From NCBI GenBank assembly GCA_937925655.1, contig CALAMC010000047.1, positions 1 to 64,000 on the forward strand: a stretch of 64,000 nucleotides of DNA. The letters run 5' to 3'. Shown one piece after another: positions 26,522 to 35,276 of the stretch. The notes beneath the pieces were generated by a model. It searched no databases and was not told the DNA's origin. It saw only the letters and a list, made by a program, of their open reading frames with translations. The position numbers and the translations under genes were made by a program. The stretch comes from an uncultured candidate division Zixibacteria bacterium. GTDB taxonomy: Bacteria; Zixibacteria; MSB-5A5; GN15; PGXB01. Position 1 is the stretch's first letter, and each line of letters opens with the position of its first letter.

Positions 26522-28099
26522 CTATTTGACACGAGCCCTGAATATCGATATAACCTTGGGCAACTCATCCAATTTCATGATTATTGAAAGAACCAGATAA
26601 ACCACTACGAGACCGGTGATTTCGAGTGTAACCACGGCCAGATTGCCGGGAAAGCCTCCCAGCACAAGTAACTGCCGAATATCAACGAAATAAATCAGCA
26701 ATTTGGTCAGTCCAACCGCAACGGCTGATGCAATTATGGTCTTGCCGCCTTGAAATAAGACCGGTCGAAAAGCCAGGCCGGGGATTTTATCTTTTAAGTA
26801 TATCAGCAACAGGCCCAAATTGGCCAGCCCGGCGGCACCCGTGGCCGCCGCTAACCCGGCGAAATTCAAGAACGGTATCAGCATGAAATTCAGGCCGATA
26901 TTGATTGCCACCGCCAATATGGAAAATAACATGGGCCTTTTCGAATCACCCATCGCATAATATACCGGGGCCACGACCCGCACGCCGGCAAATCCGATCA
27001 GTCCGAAAGCGTAATAAAACAGGGCCTGCGCGGTATTAACCGTATCCGCAGTCCCAAAAGCGCCGTACTGGAAAATCAGCCTGACAATATCGTAGCCGAA
27101 AAACGCCAGAAAGGCCGCCGAAGGTATCACCAGAAACATGTTCAGGCCGAAAGCCTCGGAAAAAGTTCGCCCCAGGGCGACATTATCGCCGCGGGCCACA
27201 TCCTCGGAAGCCTTTGGCAAAGCCACCGTGCCCAGCGCCACCGCGAAAACTCCCAGCGGAAAATGCATCAGACGGTACGAAAAATTAAGATATGAAATCG
27301 CTCCTTCAATCAGGAACGATGCCAGCAGGGTGTTTATTAATATGTTTATCCGCGAGGCAGACAGACCGAGCATCATGGGTGTAATCAACCGGACCATTTT
27401 CCTTAATCCGGCGTCATAAAAATCCAGCACGAAATGAAACCGAAATCCGATACGGTGCATCGACGGCAGTTGAAACACCAGCTGCCCCAGACCGCCGATT
27501 ATCACTCCCAGCGCCAGCGTGTAAATCGGGGCGCTGAAATACTTATACAGCAAAATAGGCGTCAATATCATGCCCAAGTTAAACAGCGCCGGGGACAAAG
27601 CCGGAATTCCGAAGCGACCGGTCGAATTCAGGATTCCCATTAATACCGCCGAAACCGATACCAGCAACAAATAGACAAACATCAGCCGGGTCAGGTTGAC
27701 GGTCAGGTCAAATTTTTCGGGATTAGCCGTGAAGCCTTTGGCGGAAATATAAACCAGCTGGGGGGAAAATATTATTCCCAGCGAAACGGTCAGGCCGACC
27801 ACCAGAAGAAGTGCCGAAATAGTGACATTGGCCAGTCTGAAAGCATCGGCTTTATCCTGCTTGACCAGCTTTTCCTTGAAAACGGGAACAAAAGCCGAGG
27901 AAAGGGCGCCTTCGGCAAAAAGGTCGCGCAACAGGTTCGGGATACGGAAGGCCGCGACAAAACAATCAGTGAGCATGCCCGCGCCGAATAGAATCGCCAC
28001 TACCTGCTCCCGGATCAGACCCAGAATGCGGGAAAAGGCGGTGGCCGAAGCCACCTTCCCGGCCGAAGAAACCATGCTATTGTCAAAATTTTTATCCAT
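26522..28099 (-). CDS. murJ: Lipid II flippase MurJ
   Basis: MurJ flips the peptidoglycan precursor lipid II across the inner membrane. The 525-residue protein has about 14 membrane segments and the family sequence SRILGLIREQVVAILFGAG near residue 25, PNLLRDLFAEGALSSAFVPVF near 50-70 and the conserved arginines. A TTG two codons upstream is in frame, but ATG 28099 is the likely start. It is probably co-transcribed with comEC. Its start codon overlaps the -35 box of the divergent rpsT promoter. Confidence 0.94.
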   Translation of the reverse strand: MDKNFDNSMVSSAGKVASATAFSRILGLIREQVVAILFGAGMLTDCFVAAFRIPNLLRDLFAEGALSSAFVPVFKEKLVKQDKADAFRLANVTISALLLVVGLTVSLGIIFSPQLVYISAKGFTANPEKFDLTVNLTRLMFVYLLLVSVSAVLMGILNSTGRFGIPALSPALFNLGMILTPILLYKYFSAPIYTLALGVIIGGLGQLVFQLPSMHRIGFRFHFVLDFYDAGLRKMVRLITPMMLGLSASRINILINTLLASFLIEGAISYLNFSYRLMHFPLGVFAVALGTVALPKASEDVARGDNVALGRTFSEAFGLNMFLVIPSAAFLAFFGYDIVRLIFQYGAFGTADTVNTAQALFYYAFGLIGFAGVRVVAPVYYAMGDSKRPMLFSILAVAINIGLNFMLIPFLNFAGLAAATGAAGLANLGLLLIYLKDKIPGLAFRPVLFQGGKTIIASAVAVGLTKLLIYFVDIRQLLVLGGFPGNLAVVTLEITGLVVVYLVLSIIMKLDELPKVISIFRARVK

Positions 28100-28126
28100 T
28101 GACAAACTCGGCCCTGTGCGTATATT
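28099..28126 (+). promoter_or_regulatory. Sigma-70 promoter of rpsT
   Basis: TTGACA (28099-28104), 16 bases and TATATT (28121-28126) lie 38 bases before rpsT. The -35 box shares bases with the murJ start codon on the other strand, so the two genes share a very short control region. Confidence 0.8.
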
Positions 28127-28163
28127 GAGAAACTAATTTTTTTGATATTGAAAGGAGATTGCC

Positions 28164-28427
28164 TTGCCGCACCATAAATCGTGCAAGAAAAGAATACGGA
28201 CTTCCGCCGAAGAACAACTGCGCAACCGTTCGGCCAGAACCGCTCTTAAAGGCGCTATTAAGGCGCTTAAATCCAGCCAGAAGCCGGAAGACGCGGCCGC
28301 GAAGTATATCATGGCCGTCAGCAACATCGATAAGGCTGCGAATAAAAAAATCATTCATAAAAACAAGGCCGCTCGTTTAAAGTCCAGACTGGCGGGATTT
28401 GTCGTTTCCCTTAATAAAACCGAGTAG
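28164..28427 (+). CDS. rpsT: 30S ribosomal protein S20
   Basis: S20 binds 16S rRNA early in small-subunit assembly. The 87-residue protein MPHHKSCKKRIRTSAEEQLRN... has the usual Lys/Arg-rich helical composition and the IDKAANKKIIHKNKAARLKSRL segment. Translation begins at TTG: AAAGGAG sits six bases before it and the next residues match the normal S20 N-terminus (MANHKSAxKR), while no ATG is available. In other bacteria rpsT starts with rare codons under autoregulation, which may apply here. It is monocistronic and ends five bases from the convergent flavoprotein gene. Confidence 0.96.
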   Translation: MPHHKSCKKRIRTSAEEQLRNRSARTALKGAIKALKSSQKPEDAAAKYIMAVSNIDKAANKKIIHKNKAARLKSRLAGFVVSLNKTE

Positions 28428-28432
28428 GGCGG

Positions 28433-29617
28433 TCAGATCATAAATCTGGCCAGCCTTAACAGCCGTGGATGAGTCGTCAGAATCGTCCAGAGCAATTTGC
28501 CGACATTTATCCCGCTATTATTGTAATCACCTGCCATATCATTAAGTGATTTAATAATGCAATTAAGGTCCCGGTCCGTCATATGCTCGAACGCCCGCCG
28601 CATCCGGGCATAACGGACCATCTCCTCCCTTTTGGCTTTAAGAAACTCCCCCGGATAGGCTTTGCCCAAATCAGTTAAGCTCGCGACCTCTCCGGAAAGG
28701 AATTTTACCGCGGCCCGTCCGGCAAAAACCCCCGAAATCATACCTAAGGCCAGACCCGCTCCCGACAACGATTCGACAACGCGCGCGGCGTCACCGACAA
28801 CCAGCAGGTTGCTTATACGCATCATGTGCTCTCCCCGATAAAGCGGAATCAGACCACAATGACGGCTGACAACTTCCGCCCCGCCAAACCGCCGGGCGAT
28901 GAACCTGTCCAGCAGGCCCTTTGCCGGGTTGTCTTTTTGTTTATTTGAAGCCATGCAAATACCGACATTGGCGCTCGACGGTGATTTCGGAAAAATCCAG
29001 ATATACCCCTTCGGTGCCAACCGGTTGCCAAAATGAAACTCAATCGTGCGGGTATCAAAATCCGGTCCCTGCAACCGATATTGAAAAGCCACAAGTGATT
29101 CTTTAAGTCCAAGTCTGTTGGGCAATCCGCAGCTTCGGGCGAGTTGCGATTCGACCCCGTCAGCCGCGATAAAAATCCCCGCTTCAATCTTTTCGGTTCT
29201 GCCATCGGGATAGGCCGCTTCTATGGCCACAAATCGCTTTCGACTTTTAATCGGGTTTTGTCCGATCGCCGCGCACACCAGATCGGCCCCGGCTTTTCGG
29301 GCGCGATGAGCCAGATCATAATCGAAACGCGGCCGGTCCAAAATATATCCCCGGCGTTCGCTCTGCGCCGCCGCACGGTTGCCATCGGGAGCAACCATCA
29401 CAAACCGGTCGATCTCGGACGATAGCCAGGCCGGCTCAATTGTATCAAACAATTGCTTCATCGCCCCCATCGAAATGCCTTCGGCACAGCATAGCGGCAA
29501 TCCCGGCTGTTTATGTTTTTCAAGAAGCAGTGTCCCGTAACCGGCACGGGCGATTTCATACGCCGCCATCGAGCCCGCCGGCCCGGCCCCGACCACAACG
29601 GCATCGTACTTACGCAA
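28433..29617 (-). CDS. Geranylgeranyl-reductase-family FAD oxidoreductase
   Basis: The 394-residue flavoprotein has the FAD-binding GxGxxG loop VVVGAGPAGSMAA (residues 7-19), a CCAEGIS segment near 43, GYIWIFPKS near 205 and the late VVGDAARVVESLSGAGLALGMISG motif (about 275-298). This pattern is typical of geranylgeranyl reductases, which saturate isoprenoid chains of lipids or quinones. The start is TTG, preceded by AGGG and overlapping the ferredoxin gene by eight bases; any later start would lose the FAD loop. The coupled ferredoxin is a likely electron donor. The substrate is not known. Confidence 0.85.
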   Translation of the reverse strand: MRKYDAVVVGAGPAGSMAAYEIARAGYGTLLLEKHKQPGLPLCCAEGISMGAMKQLFDTIEPAWLSSEIDRFVMVAPDGNRAAAQSERRGYILDRPRFDYDLAHRARKAGADLVCAAIGQNPIKSRKRFVAIEAAYPDGRTEKIEAGIFIAADGVESQLARSCGLPNRLGLKESLVAFQYRLQGPDFDTRTIEFHFGNRLAPKGYIWIFPKSPSSANVGICMASNKQKDNPAKGLLDRFIARRFGGAEVVSRHCGLIPLYRGEHMMRISNLLVVGDAARVVESLSGAGLALGMISGVFAGRAAVKFLSGEVASLTDLGKAYPGEFLKAKREEMVRYARMRRAFEHMTDRDLNCIIKSLNDMAGDYNNSGINVGKLLWTILTTHPRLLRLARFMI

Positions 29618-29789
29618 CGGCCTTTTCCCTCAACGCCTCAACCGGGCAGAAGAAAATGCATATCCGACACATGGTGCAAATTTCATGATGACAATTAAGC
29701 CTTTCAAAGCTCAAAGACAGAGCGTCTTCGGGACACAATGCCACACATCCGCCACACTGCAGACACGAATTGTCATCGATTTCCAGCAT
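29610..29789 (-). CDS. Small 2[4Fe-4S] ferredoxin
   Basis: This short gene is read on the minus strand from ATG 29789 to TAA. The 59-residue product has two complete cluster motifs: C9LQC12GGC15VALC19P and C38TMC41RIC44IFFC48P. Bacterial-type ferredoxins of this size carry low-potential electrons. It overlaps the downstream flavoprotein start by eight bases, which strongly suggests the two are expressed together and that the ferredoxin feeds the reductase. The extra Cys33 and the CHHEIC segment give an unusual spacing before the second cluster. Confidence 0.88.
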   Translation of the reverse strand: MLEIDDNSCLQCGGCVALCPEDALSLSFERLNCHHEICTMCRICIFFCPVEALREKAVA

Positions 29790-29844
29790 AATGCCGGTAA
29801 TGTAGGCGGCGGATATTCGCCGTTCAACAATTTTTTAAATTAAC

Positions 29845-30648
29845 TTAATAATTGAGTAAAAATACACCGCCGCTAAATGATTCGGCGCGCCCGCTTTCCA
29901 ATCTTAGGGCAATCAGTTCGTGTAGAAAACTCTGCTTGTCATCAATCGAGGCTTTTTCCTTGAGCACTTTTATGGGATAGTTGATTCCCAGAACGCGGCA
30001 GATTCCATCCGGATGATAAAATCCGGGCGGCAGCCTGAAGCCGTTTTGTCCAAGCCAGATTGCATCGGCGAACTTCAGATTGCCGATTTTTATCATGGTC
30101 GTTTCCACGTTCAAAGCCGCGGGGTAGCCCCGAAAAGGCCGCGCAACCCGCTTTTGCATGACACGGCGACGGCGTAAATACTCGATAAAGTCAATTAATA
30201 CCGGGGAAACATGTTGGCGACATTTATGGCAAAAACCAATGCCCCCTCCAGCTTTATTAACTTGAATACTGCAAGCAAAGACGTCATCTGTTCGATGGCC
30301 GCCATCGGCGACCAACAGACTTGTGTCGCGCGGGAAAAGTCCCTGAAATTCTCGAAAATATTCATCAGTCCATTCTTGCACCATGATGTAACCGGTCATA
30401 GCGGATATGCCTGAAGTCGACTCTACCTGCACCGGCACAAAATCAACGTCAAGTCGGGCCAGCGCTTCCAGGACGGAACCGTCTTCGGTCAACAAATACT
30501 TATTTTCCGCCACTTCCGCCACGAGAAGCGGATTGAATATATATCCGGCTTCGGAAAAGGCAATTTCCAGGTAGTCTATCCGGTCCGGACTGGATTCCAG
30601 AATCGGCACAATTTGCGTACGGGGAATTATTCTTAAAACCGGCTCCAT
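29845..30648 (-). CDS. ParB/SbnI-like protein of unknown function
   Basis: No firm family assignment. Residues 1-75 (PRTQIVPILESSPDRIDYLEIAFSEAGYIFNPLLVAEV..., then LLTEDGSVLEALARLDVDFVPVQV) resemble the ParB/sulfiredoxin fold as used by SbnI-type serine kinases, but the usual DGxHR is replaced by EDGSVLEAL, so catalysis is doubtful. The middle has VADGGHRTDD and a CHKC pair near residue 140 that could bind metal. The rest is alpha/beta without recognised motifs. It stands alone, preceded by a 160-base intergenic region with two perfect palindromes. Confidence 0.5.
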   Translation of the reverse strand: MEPVLRIIPRTQIVPILESSPDRIDYLEIAFSEAGYIFNPLLVAEVAENKYLLTEDGSVLEALARLDVDFVPVQVESTSGISAMTGYIMVQEWTDEYFREFQGLFPRDTSLLVADGGHRTDDVFACSIQVNKAGGGIGFCHKCRQHVSPVLIDFIEYLRRRRVMQKRVARPFRGYPAALNVETTMIKIGNLKFADAIWLGQNGFRLPPGFYHPDGICRVLGINYPIKVLKEKASIDDKQSFLHELIALRLESGRAESFSGGVFLLNY

Positions 30649-30719
30649 ATCACTCTCCTGAAAATGCTTTCAGAATCGAACTGCAATAACGATGCCAATC
30701 CCGGAAAAACCGGTTAAAC

Positions 30720-30733
30720 CGGGATATATCCCG
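30720..30733. promoter_or_regulatory. 14-bp perfect palindrome upstream of the ParB-like gene
   Basis: CGGGATATATCCCG is an exact inverted repeat about 72 bases before the ParB-like gene. It could be an operator or a short hairpin; it lacks a T-tract on the minus strand. Confidence 0.35.
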
Positions 30734-30777
30734 CTTTTATTGAGATAAATCTGTCGAAAGCCATTGTATTTCTGGGA

Positions 30778-30789
30778 CGGTTTAAACCG
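30778..30789. promoter_or_regulatory. 12-bp perfect palindrome
   Basis: CGGTTTAAACCG is an exact inverted repeat 23 bases beyond the stop of the propeller gene. A related imperfect copy (CGGTTAAACCGG) begins at 30711. The repeated CGGTT...AACCG theme suggests a dimeric regulator site, but this is inference. Confidence 0.35.
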
Positions 30790-30811
30790 GGTGTGCAACC
30801 GATTTCAATTA

Positions 30812-31927
30812 TTATATCATTTCGAAAGTAAGAATACGGTCATAGGTGCGTACGAGAATCGTTCGATGGTCCGGCCAGAACCCCACTTCGGGTTGCCCTG
30901 CGGCCCAGGCGGAATTAGGGAATTCCGCCTTGCGTATAAAGTTACGCCCGATGTCAAACATATAAATATAGCCTTTGGGGTGGCGTTTATCTTTCGGAAC
31001 CGAGGCCCCCAGATTGAGGATTACACCGCACGCGATATATTGATGATCAACCGAAAGATCAAGCGACGTAAACCGGTATTGGGCAGTTTCGGGTTTATAA
31101 CCCCAGACCCGAGTTCCTTTGTCCATGTCCACTGCCACCAGATTAAAAGCCGATATATAATACAGCCTGTTTGATTTCTCACTGATTTTTATCGCGATAA
31201 TTTCCCCGTCGACCGCGATGTTACCCGACAACAGCGTCGTATCCCGGTAAATCGACAAAATCCGGGCCTTAACGACCGCAAAATATTCACCGGTGGCCGA
31301 TATGGCAAAATTGTTTTGCGGTTCAAACTCCTTGAGCCGACACCCCGCTTTATCATAAAGGTGCACTCCCCTTGGGCCGCCGTCTATCACAAAGCGGCTG
31401 CCGTCCGAAGCAAACCTGATTTCCTTGAGCGCGTCGATATCGAGCAGAGTTGCCGTTTGATCCGAATTGCATACTATCACCTGCCAGTCAAAGGCGCCCA
31501 CCGTGCCGCCCGCAAATATCATATAATCGCCCGATGGAGATATATAATATTCGCCATGCGCGAGACCCTCAAATGACCAGATTACATTATGGCGTGCATC
31601 ATGGATATCAATACGATGCAACAATTCCTCTTGAAATACACCCGCCTTATACGAGGAGATTAAGCCATAATACATGCCGTTTTCGGCAACGGTCAGCTGT
31701 TGGTCGGATTTCATGGATATAAGCGGGCCGGGCCGGAGGCGTTTATCATAGACGACCGCGGATTTGCCATCGACGACGATCAGATTGCCGCTGTTCAGGC
31801 CATATGCACGGGCCTTTTCGGAATAGGATATTTTATTGGCCGATGCGCGCAGATCCAGCGCCGCCGCGTCGGATAAAAACGATAAACACAAGAAAATTGC
31901 GCCCGCGGCGCCAACAATCCAAGTCAT
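30812..31927 (-). CDS. Exported beta-propeller-like protein
   Basis: The protein of 371 residues has a signal peptide (hydrophobic residues 3-22, cleavage near AAA-LDL). The remainder is a series of short beta repeats with segments such as YYISPSGDYMIFAGG, EIRFASDGSRFVIDGG, FAISATGEYFAVV and LDLSVDHQYIACG, spaced about 40-50 residues apart as in WD40/YVTN propellers. No catalytic motif is evident. Its ATG overlaps the TAA stop of the M28 peptidase by one base (TAATG), so it is co-translated with that secreted enzyme and may act with it at the cell surface. Confidence 0.7.
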   Translation of the reverse strand: MTWIVGAAGAIFLCLSFLSDAAALDLRASANKISYSEKARAYGLNSGNLIVVDGKSAVVYDKRLRPGPLISMKSDQQLTVAENGMYYGLISSYKAGVFQEELLHRIDIHDARHNVIWSFEGLAHGEYYISPSGDYMIFAGGTVGAFDWQVIVCNSDQTATLLDIDALKEIRFASDGSRFVIDGGPRGVHLYDKAGCRLKEFEPQNNFAISATGEYFAVVKARILSIYRDTTLLSGNIAVDGEIIAIKISEKSNRLYYISAFNLVAVDMDKGTRVWGYKPETAQYRFTSLDLSVDHQYIACGVILNLGASVPKDKRHPKGYIYMFDIGRNFIRKAEFPNSAWAAGQPEVGFWPDHRTILVRTYDRILTFEMI

Positions 31928-34650
31928 TATTCCACGCACCCCATTACCGGATCCGGTCCGCCTTCATACAAGGCCGCAATCATATACAATATATCCAGCA
32001 AATTTACTGCACAATCGCCGTTCACGTCGGCCAGATTGAGATTGACCGGGGCCGGACCGCTTTCATACTTGTACCTGATCAAAAGCAAAATATCCAGCAA
32101 GTTAAACGCGCCGTCACCGTTGGCGTCACCATATATTACAATTTCCTGCCCGAAATAGTTGATAATTTTAGCCATCAGGGCCGATGCCGATGCACTGGTC
32201 AGATAATAAATGGGAAAAGACAGAGCCACCCTCTTACTACCGGCGATCTCATAGGCCACCCCTACCGGCTGGCCGTTAAAATTCGGATTGCCGCTTTGCG
32301 AATTGAATGTATATATGATCTGCGCCGAACTGACCGGGGGCAGCGTTAATTTGGAAATGACCGGCAGAGCCCCGCCGAAGATTCCTCCCGGCTTGACCTG
32401 CACGCTGGGCCAACCACCCTGCCCCGTAGCGCCGGTAAAATCGAGCGCCTCTTGTTCCGTCACCCCCGTAATATCAAAAGCGTCATATAAAAAATCACCC
32501 GGCTCCTGGGCTCCGCCTCCGGCAAGGTTAATAATCGTTCGCCACCCGGCCAGCACGAAATTAGTCGGATAACCGAGATACCATGATACCGAATCGGCCG
32601 AAACGGAAAACAATTGCACGTTTATATCATCGTCAAACCAAAAAATCGTCTCATACTGCCCGGCCGACGACCGGCTCAAAGCCTGCGCCGCCGTGTTGAT
32701 TTCCTGTTCAACGAACGATATTCCGGTGAATATGGAATCGTAATAGGCCGTCTGTTCATATTCGGCCGGATTAAGACCACCTTCAGCCGACGTTTCTTCC
32801 ACGAACAGTATCCCCGAATCGAAAGTCGCCGCAATTGCCGATACGATACCGGAAGCGTCCGATTCGATCAAATCATTATCCACCGCCAGGATTTTGTATT
32901 GATATGGCTTATGACCGTCAACGGCTGTATCGGTGTACGTCGTATCGGTCGTTTCATCCAGAACAGCCCAGTCATTCAACGGGTCTTTCCTCATGATTCG
33001 ATAATAATTCAAATCCAATTCATTATTGGCGCCCCACACCAGAACAAGCTTTTGATAATCAGGGTCCACCTTGACCCGCTGGGGCGCCCTCGGAATGATA
33101 TTCGGCTGCCCGGTCTTTTCTATCAAGAACAGCGGGCCATACCCCTCGGCATTTGTCCCCGCCACCGCCACGTGGTATGTCTGACCGTTTGTCAGGCCCG
33201 ATATTGTATGATTGCATTCACCCGGCGGCACATCCGATGTGTCCGTATAGACACCCGATGCCGTACCATATAAAACCTTATATGTATAAGTCGGTTCGCA
33301 GTCGTCAACCCAGTCCACCAGAAGCTCGCTGCCGTTGCCGACGTCGTAAATGGCATCTATCCGTGTAAATTTAGCGGCGTTATCGATAACCCCGACACCC
33401 GCCGCCGCGGCACGGGTCAGCTGCTCGAAATACGGAAAATCGAGGCGGGATGAGATATCCAGGTTGGTATGCCAGCCGCCATAGTTGAATAGGCCTTCCT
33501 GCGTATAAACGACATTATAGCCGCGGTCCCGAAACGGCACATGGTCGGAACTTCCGGTGGAACCGGCAATAACCGGATTCAGGGTGGAAACACGCGCGGC
33601 GGCATCATGCATAACCCGGGCGTAACCGTCAAACGGCCCGTGAAAATACTTGACATCGTAATTGACACCGCCGGAGTAGGCCACCATGTCATAATTAAGC
33701 ATCACTTCGATATCGGTGCCGGCATAATACAATTCCTGGGCCAGGGCATAAGAACCTACCAGTCCGACTTCTTCCGCAGAGAAAGCGGCGAATATATATG
33801 TCTTTTTAGTCGGGATATCTTTCAGAATACGCGCCATTTCCAGCGCCACGCAAACCCCGCTGGCATCATCATCCGCCCCCGGCGCATATACCATCGGGTC
33901 GCTGTCGAAATTGATGGAATCATAATGCCCGCCGATAACGATTACTTTATCGGCTTCGGCACCCCCCGGCTTTGTGCATACGACGTTATGAAGCATCCAC
34001 CCGTTATACCAGAATTCCTGAAGCGTTACATTGGTATATCCAAATGACTGGAACTTGGCGACAATCCAGTCGCGGGCGGCAGTGATCGAATCCGAATATA
34101 TATACCGCGTTCTGAACGCTTCCAGCCGCGTATCGTAACTCAAAAGTGAATCCTGACTGATCAGATCAGCCAGCGTATCCGAGGGGTAATCGATATCCAT
34201 CCCGGCATAAAAAGCCGGCGGATTATAAAAAAACGGCGTCTTGAGGTCTTCAAGAGCACGAACCATATAGCCCGCCCGACGAGCAGATTCAATTTCCTGT
34301 CCGGTTAAACCGGCCAGGTATATGCCTTCAAATTCAAAGTCGGCCACGATATTAAGGGACTTGACAAATGCTTTCGGGATAACCGGGTCGAGCAAATATA
34401 CACCCGAAAGATCGCGACCGGATATGGCCTTTTCAACCTCAATTCCGGCATCAAACAAATATTGAACGGTATTTTCATCGGTCTCTATTATGAAATAATC
34501 CATAAGCATCCCGTGGGCGTAATTCAGGCGGCTCTGAACCATCGTCAATTGTTCTTCGCTGTTAATTTTTATCAAATAAAGGTCACCGGCCGAAAGAGTA
34601 CCGGCCAGGGCGAAAATTGCCAGGATCGTCAGCATCACGCAGGCTTTCAT
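31927..34650 (-). CDS. Secreted M28-family metallopeptidase with Fn3-like and dockerin repeats
   Basis: The protein of 907 residues has a signal peptide (1-21), a pro-region, then an M28 zinc peptidase domain (about 180-415). The dinuclear zinc ligands are visible: H242 in GGHYDS, D260 in GADDDASG, E293/E294 in FSAEEVG, D321 in NYDMVA and H370 in SSDHVPF. Two Fn3-like beta domains follow (about 430-520 and 525-620), then a beta-rich region, then a dockerin-type module in the last 67 residues (GDANGDGAFNLLDILLLIR and DVNGDCAVNLLDILYMIA). M28 enzymes are mostly aminopeptidases. The dockerin may attach it to a surface scaffold or act as a calcium-binding end module. Confidence 0.9.
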   Translation of the reverse strand: MKACVMLTILAIFALAGTLSAGDLYLIKINSEEQLTMVQSRLNYAHGMLMDYFIIETDENTVQYLFDAGIEVEKAISGRDLSGVYLLDPVIPKAFVKSLNIVADFEFEGIYLAGLTGQEIESARRAGYMVRALEDLKTPFFYNPPAFYAGMDIDYPSDTLADLISQDSLLSYDTRLEAFRTRYIYSDSITAARDWIVAKFQSFGYTNVTLQEFWYNGWMLHNVVCTKPGGAEADKVIVIGGHYDSINFDSDPMVYAPGADDDASGVCVALEMARILKDIPTKKTYIFAAFSAEEVGLVGSYALAQELYYAGTDIEVMLNYDMVAYSGGVNYDVKYFHGPFDGYARVMHDAAARVSTLNPVIAGSTGSSDHVPFRDRGYNVVYTQEGLFNYGGWHTNLDISSRLDFPYFEQLTRAAAAGVGVIDNAAKFTRIDAIYDVGNGSELLVDWVDDCEPTYTYKVLYGTASGVYTDTSDVPPGECNHTISGLTNGQTYHVAVAGTNAEGYGPLFLIEKTGQPNIIPRAPQRVKVDPDYQKLVLVWGANNELDLNYYRIMRKDPLNDWAVLDETTDTTYTDTAVDGHKPYQYKILAVDNDLIESDASGIVSAIAATFDSGILFVEETSAEGGLNPAEYEQTAYYDSIFTGISFVEQEINTAAQALSRSSAGQYETIFWFDDDINVQLFSVSADSVSWYLGYPTNFVLAGWRTIINLAGGGAQEPGDFLYDAFDITGVTEQEALDFTGATGQGGWPSVQVKPGGIFGGALPVISKLTLPPVSSAQIIYTFNSQSGNPNFNGQPVGVAYEIAGSKRVALSFPIYYLTSASASALMAKIINYFGQEIVIYGDANGDGAFNLLDILLLIRYKYESGPAPVNLNLADVNGDCAVNLLDILYMIAALYEGGPDPVMGCVE

Positions 34651-34712
34651 TTTACACTCCTTCTGATTCCAGACATTTGCAAAAAATACGGCGGTAAATG
34701 ACTGTATAGTTT

Positions 34713-34740
34713 AATATACTGGTCAGCCGATTCTTGTCAA
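34713..34740 (-). promoter_or_regulatory. Sigma-70 promoter of the M28 peptidase operon
   Basis: Minus-strand TTGACA (34740-34735), 16 bases and TATATT (34718-34713) lie 62 bases before the peptidase ATG. Box sequences and spacing are identical to those of the rpsT promoter. Confidence 0.82.
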
Positions 34741-34757
34741 ACGCTGTCTTTAATTAT

Positions 34758-35192
34758 CTAACGATCCAGCGACTCCATTAGTTTATTACTCAATTCCTGC
34801 CCGACCTCAAGATATTTTCCGGTCGCCTCCGCGACAATCTCGCCCTTTTCGTTGATAGCTTTGCCGCTGGTTATAAATAATCGACCGCGACCCTTTTCCA
34901 GGCGACCCTCGAAAATAATTTTCTGACCTATGTATATGGCCTTGACGAACTTAACGGTAAGCTCGACAGTCATGACATAGACTTTTTGAGCCAGCAAAGC
35001 CTTTATCATGACTTCATCCATAAGCGTCGCGGTAATCCCCCCGTGAAAAATATCATGGTAACCCTCGAAACGTCTTTCCGCGACATATTCTGTCACCGCC
35101 CGGTCATTGTCGAAATAAAAGCGCGCCTTCAGCCCACATACATTTTCCTGCCCGCAGACGAAGCACCCCGAATATCTGGCTATTTCATTCAT
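34758..35192 (-). CDS. PaaI-like hotdog-fold thioesterase
   Basis: The 144-residue protein is a single hotdog domain: YHDIFHGGITATLMDEVM (residues 45-62) is the conserved helix with the HGG motif and catalytic acidic residue of PaaI/YbgC-type acyl-CoA thioesterases. An N-terminal CFVCG...CGL segment, often seen in this subfamily, may bind metal or be structural. It probably hydrolyses an acyl-CoA; the substrate is unknown. The gene is flanked upstream by a bidirectional terminator and downstream by the peptidase promoter, so it is likely monocistronic. Confidence 0.85.
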   Translation of the reverse strand: MNEIARYSGCFVCGQENVCGLKARFYFDNDRAVTEYVAERRFEGYHDIFHGGITATLMDEVMIKALLAQKVYVMTVELTVKFVKAIYIGQKIIFEGRLEKGRGRLFITSGKAINEKGEIVAEATGKYLEVGQELSNKLMESLDR

Positions 35193-35231
35193 ATGGATAA
35201 TCTATCATCACCGTCGCGATTTGAAAACAAT

Positions 35232-35263
35232 AAAAAAACCCGGCCGCGTGACCGGGTTTTTTT
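35232..35263. terminator. Bidirectional intrinsic terminator
   Basis: Seven As, ACCCGG, an eight-base loop, CCGGGT and seven Ts form a symmetrical hairpin between the lipoprotein gene and the thioesterase gene. On the minus strand it ends the lipoprotein transcript 13 bases after the stop. Confidence 0.88.
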
Positions 35264-35276
35264 GAAAATGCTGCTT

